Positions 57,913 to 64,000 of a stretch of DNA of 64,000 bases are shown here, piece after piece. A program made the position numbers and the translations under genes. Under the pieces are notes generated by a model that worked only from the letters and a program-made list of their open reading frames with translations, did no database searches and was not told where the DNA came from. Positions within the stretch are counted from its first letter, which is position 1; every line of letters begins with the position of its first letter. The DNA comes from Ignavibacteriales bacterium (GTDB taxonomy: Bacteria > Bacteroidota > Ignavibacteria > Ignavibacteriales > Ignavibacteriaceae): contig JADJIH010000007.1 of NCBI GenBank assembly GCA_016707115.1, forward strand, positions 1 through 64,000, written 5' to 3'.

Positions 57913-59661
57913 ATGAAAAACCTTTTAACGCTTAAAAAATATTTTATTAAGTACAAAACCAAACTATTGTGGGGAATGCTTTTTATTCTTATTTCAAATG
58001 CGATGACGGTTTATCTCCCCATACTACTTAAAGACTCAATCAACGAAATTCAAAAAAATGCTACATCATCGATACTTTTAAATTACGCACTTTTGATTGT
58101 TGGAACTTCGATCGTAGCCGGTGTTTTCAGATACTTAATTCGCCAAACAATAATTGTAGTATCACGAGAAATTGAATATGATTTACGCGGTGATTTTTGG
58201 GAACACATTCAAAAACTTCCACTAAAATATTTCCAGAATAACTCAACCGGAAATATTATGTCTCACGCTACCAACGATATAAATGCTGTACGTGGATTCA
58301 TTGGTCCTGCAGTAATGTACTCAATCGATACCGTAATAAGATTAGTAATCGTTGTTGCGATAATGATATCATTAAATTTTTCTCTTACTATTTATGCTTT
58401 ATTGCCGCTTCCAATTTTATCATATGGAGTTTACAGAGTTGGAAAACTTATTCATGAGAAGTACACAAAGATTCAGGAAAATTTTTCTCAATTAACAACT
58501 CGTGCACAAGAGAATTTTTCCGGAATACGAGTTATTAAATCTTATGTACGCGAAGCAAATGAAATAAAAAGATGGAACGAACTCAGCCAGGAATTCCTTC
58601 GTAAGAATATGAACCTTGTTCGCATTCAATCTCTGATCATGCCCATTCTAACTATAATTACCGGCATCTCAATCATCGTTGTAATTTGGGTTGGCGGAAT
58701 CAAGGTTATCGATGGTGAAATGAATCTTGGTGAGATGGCTGCTTTTGTAATGTACTTATCAATATTAATCTGGCCTGTAATCGCTTTTGGCTGGGTAATG
58801 AATATTATCCAGCAAGCAGAAGCAAGCATGAAACGATTAAATAAAATTCTTAACGAACCTTATGAAATTCAGGATTCATCTTCAACAGATTTATCACTTA
58901 AAGAACTAAAAGGTGAAATCGAGTTAAGAAATGTTTCCTTCAAATATTTAGATTCATTACCTGATGTTTTAAAAGATGTTAATCTTAAAATTCCGGTTGG
59001 ATCAACGCTTGCAATTGTTGGACATACCGGTTCCGGTAAAACAAGTCTGATTAATTTAATTCCAAGACTTTATGATGTTACTTCCGGAGAAATTTTTATT
59101 GATGGCAAAAATGTAAAAGATATTCCACTTGATGTTTTGAGAACTAATGTAGCTGTGGTTCAGCAGGAATCATTTTTATTTTCAGATTCTGTTTATGGAA
59201 ACTTATCTTACGGTTTACGCGAAACAGATAAGCAAAGAGTTGAAGAAGTTTCTCGCATTGCAAACTTTGATAAAGATGTTCAGTCTTTTCCAAATGGATA
59301 TGATACAGTAGTTGGTGAAAGAGGAATTACATTTTCCGGCGGGCAGAAACAAAGAGCATCTTTAGCAAGAGCACTTGCTACAAATCCTAAAATATTAATT
59401 CTGGATGATTCATTTTCAGCTGTTGATACACACACAGAAGAAGAAATCTTAAAGAACTTAAAAGAGTTTATGAAGAACAGAACAAGTATAATTATCAGTC
59501 ATAGAATTTCTACTGTTAAAGATGCTGATAATATTGTTGTTCTTGAAAATGGAAGAATTGCAGAGCAAGGTACTCATTCAGAACTTGTTGGAATGAACGG
59601 AATCTATGCTGAATTGCATTACAAACAATTGTTAGAAAAAGAACTTGAAGAATTGAACTGA
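57913..59661 (+). CDS. ABC exporter subunit 1 (MdlA-like), degenerate catalytic residue
   Basis: A 582-residue half-transporter with six membrane segments (about 1-310) and an ATPase domain: Walker A GHTGSGKTS, signature TFSGGQKQRA, Walker B LILDDSFSAVD. The residue after Walker B is Asp instead of the catalytic Glu, which marks the degenerate site of heterodimeric exporters. It overlaps the next gene by one base, so the pair forms one pump for lipids, drugs or peptides. Confidence 0.9.
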   Translation: MKNLLTLKKYFIKYKTKLLWGMLFILISNAMTVYLPILLKDSINEIQKNATSSILLNYALLIVGTSIVAGVFRYLIRQTIIVVSREIEYDLRGDFWEHIQKLPLKYFQNNSTGNIMSHATNDINAVRGFIGPAVMYSIDTVIRLVIVVAIMISLNFSLTIYALLPLPILSYGVYRVGKLIHEKYTKIQENFSQLTTRAQENFSGIRVIKSYVREANEIKRWNELSQEFLRKNMNLVRIQSLIMPILTIITGISIIVVIWVGGIKVIDGEMNLGEMAAFVMYLSILIWPVIAFGWVMNIIQQAEASMKRLNKILNEPYEIQDSSSTDLSLKELKGEIELRNVSFKYLDSLPDVLKDVNLKIPVGSTLAIVGHTGSGKTSLINLIPRLYDVTSGEIFIDGKNVKDIPLDVLRTNVAVVQQESFLFSDSVYGNLSYGLRETDKQRVEEVSRIANFDKDVQSFPNGYDTVVGERGITFSGGQKQRASLARALATNPKILILDDSFSAVDTHTEEEILKNLKEFMKNRTSIIISHRISTVKDADNIVVLENGRIAEQGTHSELVGMNGIYAELHYKQLLEKELEELN

Positions 59662-61451
59662 TGGCTGACAACAAACAAGACGACGAAATATTAGGAAAAG
59701 CATACGACTCAAAGTTGATGAAGAGGCTTCTTACTTACATTAAGCCTTACAAGAAGTATGTTATCATCGCAATATTGTTAAACATTTTTGTAGCCTCACT
59801 TGGTCCGCTTCGTCCCTATCTAACAAAAGTAGCAATTGATGATTACATAGTTAACGCAAACTATCATGGATTAATGATAATTGCATTGTTGCTTTTTGGA
59901 TCATTGATATTGCAAGCTGTTGTCCAATATTTTCTAACTTATTATACTCAATATCTTGGGCAAAGAACTCTTTACGATATCCGCACTCAAATATTTGAGC
60001 ACACACAAAAGCTTGCATTAAAATATTTTGATAGAACTCCCATTGGCAGAATAGTAACCCGCACAACAAATGATGTTGAATCATTAAGCGAATTATTTTC
60101 ATCCGGAATTGTTATGGTTTTCAGTGATGTTTTTATCATCATCTGGATTTTAGTATTTATGTTCTCGATGGATATTCCACTTTCGCTCGTTACTCTCTCT
60201 GTTTTGCCTGTTCTTATTTACGGAACATTTCTGTTTAGAAAAAAAGTTAGAGAAACTTATCGTGATGTTCGGTTTCATCTTGCAAGATTGAATTCTTATA
60301 TGCAGGAACACGTAACAGGAATGAGCGTTGTTCAGATTTTTAGAAAAGAAAAAGATGAATTAAATAAGTTTTCAAGTATCAATGCAGATCATCGCGAAGC
60401 AAATATTAAATCGATTTTTTATTATGCGCTTTTCTTTCCTGGTGTTGAGTTGCTTAGCTCAATTGCAATAGCATTAATTATTTGGTACGGTGGTGGAGAA
60501 GTTGTGCAGAAGAGTGTTGGAATAGGTGATCTATTTGCATTTATTCAATTTACAGAAATGTTCTTCCGTCCGATTCGTGATCTTTCTGAAAAGTACAACA
60601 TAATGCAAACATCTATGGCTTCATCAGAAAGAATTTTTAAACTCTTGGATAACGATACATTTATTAAAAATCCTGAAAACCCGATTAAGTTAAATGGAGT
60701 TAAAGGTGATATCCAGTTTAAAGATGTTTGGTTTGCTTATGATGATGAAAATTATGTGCTAAAAAATATCAACTTCAACATAAATCCAGGTGAAACAGTT
60801 GCGATTGTTGGACATACCGGAGCTGGAAAATCCACCCTAATAAATATTCTTACAAGATTTTATGATATCAACAAAGGCTCAGTTTTATTGGATGGAATTG
60901 ATATCCGAAAAGTTGATAAACGAGATTTAAGAAAATATATTTCAATTGTTTTGCAGGATGTTTTTCTCTTTTCCGGTACTGTTGAATCAAACATCAATAT
61001 GGATAATGATGAGATTAGTTTAGAAAAGATAATGCATTCCGCAAAAACTGTTGGAGCTGATAAATTTATTTCCAACTTGCCAAACAAGTATAGTGAAGAA
61101 GTAAAAGAACGTGGAGCAACTTTAAGTGTTGGACAAAAACAATTAATTTCTTTTGCCCGTGCTTTAGCTTATGATCCAAAAATCTTAATTTTGGATGAAG
61201 CAACTTCAAGTATTGATACTGAGACAGAGCAATTGATTCAATCTGCAATTGAAAAACTTCTTGTTGGAAGAACCGCAATTGTAATTGCTCATCGTCTTTC
61301 AACAATACAAAATGCAGACAAGATTATTGTTTTACATAAAGGTGAAATCAGAGAAATCGGGAATCATCAGGAATTGCTTGCTAAACGTGGAATCTATTAC
61401 AAACTATACCAGTTACAGTACAAAGATCAGGAATTGAGAAAATCCAACTAA
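59661..61451 (+). CDS. ABC exporter subunit 2 (MdlB/YheH-like), noncanonical signature
   Basis: A 596-residue half-transporter with six membrane segments and an ATPase domain: Walker A GHTGAGKST, Walker B LILDEATSSID with the catalytic Glu, and signature TLSVGQKQLIS, where the second Gly is Val. The consensus site of the dimer is formed by this Walker B and the intact signature of subunit 1. The altered signature pairs with the altered Walker B of subunit 1. Confidence 0.9.
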   Translation: MADNKQDDEILGKAYDSKLMKRLLTYIKPYKKYVIIAILLNIFVASLGPLRPYLTKVAIDDYIVNANYHGLMIIALLLFGSLILQAVVQYFLTYYTQYLGQRTLYDIRTQIFEHTQKLALKYFDRTPIGRIVTRTTNDVESLSELFSSGIVMVFSDVFIIIWILVFMFSMDIPLSLVTLSVLPVLIYGTFLFRKKVRETYRDVRFHLARLNSYMQEHVTGMSVVQIFRKEKDELNKFSSINADHREANIKSIFYYALFFPGVELLSSIAIALIIWYGGGEVVQKSVGIGDLFAFIQFTEMFFRPIRDLSEKYNIMQTSMASSERIFKLLDNDTFIKNPENPIKLNGVKGDIQFKDVWFAYDDENYVLKNINFNINPGETVAIVGHTGAGKSTLINILTRFYDINKGSVLLDGIDIRKVDKRDLRKYISIVLQDVFLFSGTVESNINMDNDEISLEKIMHSAKTVGADKFISNLPNKYSEEVKERGATLSVGQKQLISFARALAYDPKILILDEATSSIDTETEQLIQSAIEKLLVGRTAIVIAHRLSTIQNADKIIVLHKGEIREIGNHQELLAKRGIYYKLYQLQYKDQELRKSN

Positions 61452-61478
61452 CACAAATCCTAAAAAGGGAGAACTGAA

Positions 61479-62504
61479 ATGGAAAGAATTAAGTTCAACA
61501 CTCTTGCCCGCCACATTTACGAAGAAGAAAGAAAATATCCCGAAGCAACCGGAGAACTTTCTGATCTTCTGCACGATCTTTCACTCGCTGCAAAAGTAAT
61601 TTCGCTCGATGTTAACAAAGCCGGACTGGTTGATATAATCGGTTTTACCGGTGAAGAAAATGTTCACGGTGAAAAAGTAAAGAAGCTGGATATTTTTGCT
61701 AATGATATGATGATAAAAGCAATGGATCACGGCGGACATCTTTGCGTAATGGCTTCTGAAGAAGAAGAAGATATTATTCACATTCCACCAGAATTTTATC
61801 TTGGTAAATATGTCCTTTTATTTGATCCTCTTGATGGCTCATCAAACATTGATGCAAATGTAAGTATCGGAACAATCTTTTCTATTTACAAAAGAGTTTC
61901 CCCCGAAGGTGGACCAGGAACAATGGAAGATTGTTTACAACAAGGGCTAAAGCAAGTTGCCGCCGGTTATATTATTTATGGATCAAGTACCATATTTGTT
62001 TACACTTCGGGAAACGGTGTACATGGTTTTACTTTAGATCCTTCTTTTGGTGAATTTATTTTATCTCATCCTGATATTAAAACTCCAAAGAAATCTAAAA
62101 TATACAGCATCAACGAAGGCAATTATCTTTACTGGCATCCGGGATTAAAAAAATATATTAAGTGGCTTCAGGAAGAAGATGTAGCAACTGAAAGACCGTA
62201 TTCATCCCGCTACATTGGCTCAATGGTTTCTGATATTCATCGAAATCTTTTGTATGGCGGTATTTATATGTACCCTGCTGATTCAAGAAATCCAAATGGG
62301 AAACTAAGATTGATGTATGAGTGCAACCCAATGGCATTTATAGTTGAGCAAGCCGGCGGAAGAGCAACAAATGGAAAACAAAGAATGCTGGATATTAAAC
62401 CAACTTCTTTGCACGAACGAACTCCAATTTTTATTGGAAGTGAAGAAGATGTTTTACTTGTTGAAAAGTTTATGCGCGAGTATGAACCGATAGAAGTGAA
62501 ATAA
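61479..62504 (+). CDS. fbp: Fructose-1,6-bisphosphatase, class I
   Basis: A 341-residue enzyme of gluconeogenesis. Metal-binding and catalytic motifs are visible: MASEEEEDIIH, LFDPLDGSSNIDANVSIGTIFSIY, SRYIGSMVSDIHRNLLYGGIYMYP and KLRLMYECNPMAFIVEQAGG. AGGGAGAA precedes the start. It follows the ABC exporter by 27 bp. Confidence 0.96.
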   Translation: MERIKFNTLARHIYEEERKYPEATGELSDLLHDLSLAAKVISLDVNKAGLVDIIGFTGEENVHGEKVKKLDIFANDMMIKAMDHGGHLCVMASEEEEDIIHIPPEFYLGKYVLLFDPLDGSSNIDANVSIGTIFSIYKRVSPEGGPGTMEDCLQQGLKQVAAGYIIYGSSTIFVYTSGNGVHGFTLDPSFGEFILSHPDIKTPKKSKIYSINEGNYLYWHPGLKKYIKWLQEEDVATERPYSSRYIGSMVSDIHRNLLYGGIYMYPADSRNPNGKLRLMYECNPMAFIVEQAGGRATNGKQRMLDIKPTSLHERTPIFIGSEEDVLLVEKFMREYEPIEVK

Positions 62505-62525
62505 TAGCTTAATATATATTATGAT

Positions 62526-62560
62526 AACAAACCCATCTCCACACAGGAACTGGGTTTGTT
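62526..62560. terminator. Terminator after fbp
   Basis: AACAAACCCA (62526-62535) pairs with TGGGTTTGTT (62551-62560) across 15 bases. It lies between the converging fbp and the small leftward gene and could serve both. Confidence 0.7.
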
Positions 62561-62570
62561 AATTCTAGTA

Positions 62571-62834
62571 TTACTTAATTTTTAATAATTCTTCATCAAG
62601 TTTTTTTGCAAGTTCCTCTTTAGAAATTCCTTCATAATTTATCTTGGAGGTCTTTAATAAAATCTTTGGAGCATCACCCTCTCCATTCAAATATTTAAAC
62701 AAACAATATGACAATCTGTTTCTGTCATTCGGGATTGGAATATATTCCTTAAAAGTTTCTACCATTGAATAAACTTTAGATTCAAGTGAATCTTCCGGAG
62801 CTTTTTTTACTTTTGGAGGAGGCAAAGTTGACAT
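62571..62834 (-). CDS. Hypothetical protein (87 aa)
   Basis: A small basic cytoplasmic protein beginning MSTLPPPKVKKAPEDSLESK, with a helical body (RNRLSYCLFKYLNG) and a Lys/Glu-rich end. No family recognised. It stands alone on the minus strand between fbp and the glycosyltransferase gene. Confidence 0.6.
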   Translation of the reverse strand: MSTLPPPKVKKAPEDSLESKVYSMVETFKEYIPIPNDRNRLSYCLFKYLNGEGDAPKILLKTSKINYEGISKEELAKKLDEELLKIK

Positions 62835-62955
62835 AAATCAGTCCTTATTAAATTTTATGGTCTAAAATTAGGCACTAAATCAAAAAGTTCAAATCATTTT
62901 GTGGATATAACTTTTCTAATTGATAAATTTGTGCAAAGATTAAACAAAGATTTAC

Positions 62956-63960
62956 TTGACAGTCGAAGAATTATCAAAACTTAATAGAATTCTAATCATC
63001 AGGCTCAGCTCGCTTGGAGATATTCTGCTTACCACGCCTTTTTTACGTGCTATCAAAACGCAATTTCCTCACATTAAAATTGATATGCTGATAAGAGAAG
63101 AATATGTTGATGTTATAAAGTTAAATCCTTACATAGACAAAAAGTTCTTGTTCAAGAAAGACGATAAAAATAACAACGTTTTAATAGAACAATTAAAAAA
63201 TAATAACTACGAATTGGTAATTGATCTACAAAATAACCTTCGTTCTAAAAAAGTTGTTTCATCATTAAAGACAAATAATGTAAAGTTAGATAAACGAAGT
63301 TTTGATAAATTTTTATTGGTGAATTTTAAGGTCAATAAGCTCAAGGAAGCATCACAGATTCCCGTTAGGTATTCAAATACAATTCAAAAAATTAAATTAG
63401 ATGAAAAAGGGCTGGATCTTTTTACAGACAAATCTGCAAACGCAGAATTAAGTGGAAAAAATAATCTTATAGGATTTTGCCCGGGTGCAAGACACTTTAC
63501 AAAGCGATGGCCAAAAGAATATTTCATTGAACTCGGTAATAAACTAACACAAGATGGCTACATGATAGTTTTATTCGGTGGGAAGATTGATAAAGAAATT
63601 TGTGCAGAACTAGTAGATAAAATACCCGATGCAATTAATTTGTCAAATAATGATGAATTACTTCAAACCGCGGCTGATATGAAATTATGCAAAGCAGTTA
63701 TTTGTAATGATTCCGGTTTAATGCATACTGCTTCTGCAACTGGCACAAAAGTAATTGCAATATTCGGATCAACAGTTAAAGAGTTTGGATTTGCTCCTTA
63801 CAACTGCAGTAATTTAATCTTAGAAAACAATTCCTTAACTTGCCGTCCGTGTTCACACATTGGGCGAAGTGATTGCCCCAAGAAACACTTTGATTGTATG
63901 AAATCAATTAAGCCTGAATTTGTTTTTGAAAAGCTAATATCATTTTTAACTCTATTATGA
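62956..63960 (+). CDS. Glycosyltransferase family 9 (heptosyltransferase-like)
   Basis: A 334-residue GT9 enzyme with RILIIRLSSLGDILLTTPFLRAI at the start, GFCPGARHFTKRWPKEYF in the middle and CNDSGLMHTASATGTKVIAIFGST in the donor-binding region. A late Cys cluster (TCRPCSHIGRSDCPKKHFDCM) is common in this subgroup. It probably adds heptose or another sugar to the lipopolysaccharide core. The start codon is TTG; no strong ribosome site is visible. Confidence 0.9.
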   Translation: MTVEELSKLNRILIIRLSSLGDILLTTPFLRAIKTQFPHIKIDMLIREEYVDVIKLNPYIDKKFLFKKDDKNNNVLIEQLKNNNYELVIDLQNNLRSKKVVSSLKTNNVKLDKRSFDKFLLVNFKVNKLKEASQIPVRYSNTIQKIKLDEKGLDLFTDKSANAELSGKNNLIGFCPGARHFTKRWPKEYFIELGNKLTQDGYMIVLFGGKIDKEICAELVDKIPDAINLSNNDELLQTAADMKLCKAVICNDSGLMHTASATGTKVIAIFGSTVKEFGFAPYNCSNLILENNSLTCRPCSHIGRSDCPKKHFDCMKSIKPEFVFEKLISFLTLL

Positions 63961-64000
63961 ATTTAATCTTTAACATATTTTATAATTACTTAGTATTGCC
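63957..64000 (+). CDS. Start of an overlapping gene, cut by the window edge (possibly Kdo transferase)
   Basis: An ATG at 63957 overlaps the stop of the glycosyltransferase gene (ATGA) and reads MNLIFNIFYNYLVLP to the edge. The start resembles the membrane-anchoring N-terminus of 3-deoxy-D-manno-octulosonic acid transferase (WaaA), a sensible neighbour, but 14 codons are not enough to be sure. Confidence 0.4.
   Translation, partial: MNLIFNIFYNYLVL

Noticed and set aside
1..64000. CRISPR array
   Set aside because: No regularly spaced repeat of suitable length was found on reading the window.

Overview
The window is an AT-rich bacterial chromosome segment, most likely from the Ignavibacteria / Chlorobi side of Bacteroidota. 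The main signs are a type IX secretion C-terminal sorting domain of the NYPNPFNPSTKI type (27679-28632), a PorQ-like protein (26638-27576), a DUF4905-type protein, a dimeric glycyl-tRNA synthetase and a Bacteroidota-type short CcmD. This placement is inferred from protein families; there is no rRNA in the window.

Region 1 (1-10972) is one end of an integrated mobile element that runs off the left edge. On the minus strand it has a replication module: a small DNA-binding-like gene, a 99-aa gene and a CHC2/TOPRIM primase fused to a DUF5906-type helicase. Diverging on the plus strand from a 312-bp control region with three tandem TGTACA units are a large regulator-like protein, a DUF3631-like P-loop ATPase, a radical-SAM protein of the spore photoproduct lyase family and small genes. 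The end next to the chromosome carries a frameshifted small serine resolvase (minus) and an intact large serine recombinase (plus). The recombinase reading frame runs into the 3' end of a tRNA-Asn(GTT) gene, the probable attachment site. Almost every element gene except the recombinase is broken by single-base indels, mostly in A/T runs, while the adjoining chromosome has only one visible break. This is either decay of the element or poor consensus sequence there.

Region 2 (10973-31500) is chromosomal, mostly on the minus strand. A tightly packed gene string runs from bamD through a hotdog thioesterase, an FG-GAP protein and a secreted HExxH metalloprotease into ccmA-B-C-D-E-F. The CcmE heme ligand is Cys in a CxxxY motif and no ccmH is present, which is the 'System I*' type of cytochrome c maturation. 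A frameshifted S46 dipeptidyl peptidase lies downstream. Next come htpX, two cell-envelope unknowns, porQ, a T9SS cargo protein, a TPR protein and glyS.

Region 3 (31600-53800) holds a PhoU-like/Pit phosphate pair, AmmeMemoRadiSam proteins B and A with DUF4905, tryptophanase, a Yip1-like membrane protein, a peptide-type solute-binding lipoprotein, two paralogous TPR proteins beside two paralogous lipoproteins, a PAS histidine kinase, priA, a lipoprotein, an LD-carboxypeptidase, an ADP-forming acetate-CoA ligase, and an unusual aspartase with an N-terminal cyclic-nucleotide-binding domain. Two copies of a REP-like palindrome and one nested inverted repeat lie between genes.

Region 4 (53950-64000) is on the plus strand: leuS-serS, a heterodimeric ABC exporter with one degenerate ATP site, class I fructose-1,6-bisphosphatase, a GT9 heptosyltransferase-like gene, and the first codons of an overlapping next gene. 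Amino-acid fermentation (tryptophanase, aspartase, ADP-forming acyl-CoA ligase) together with c-type cytochrome maturation suggests a heterotroph that can both respire and ferment.
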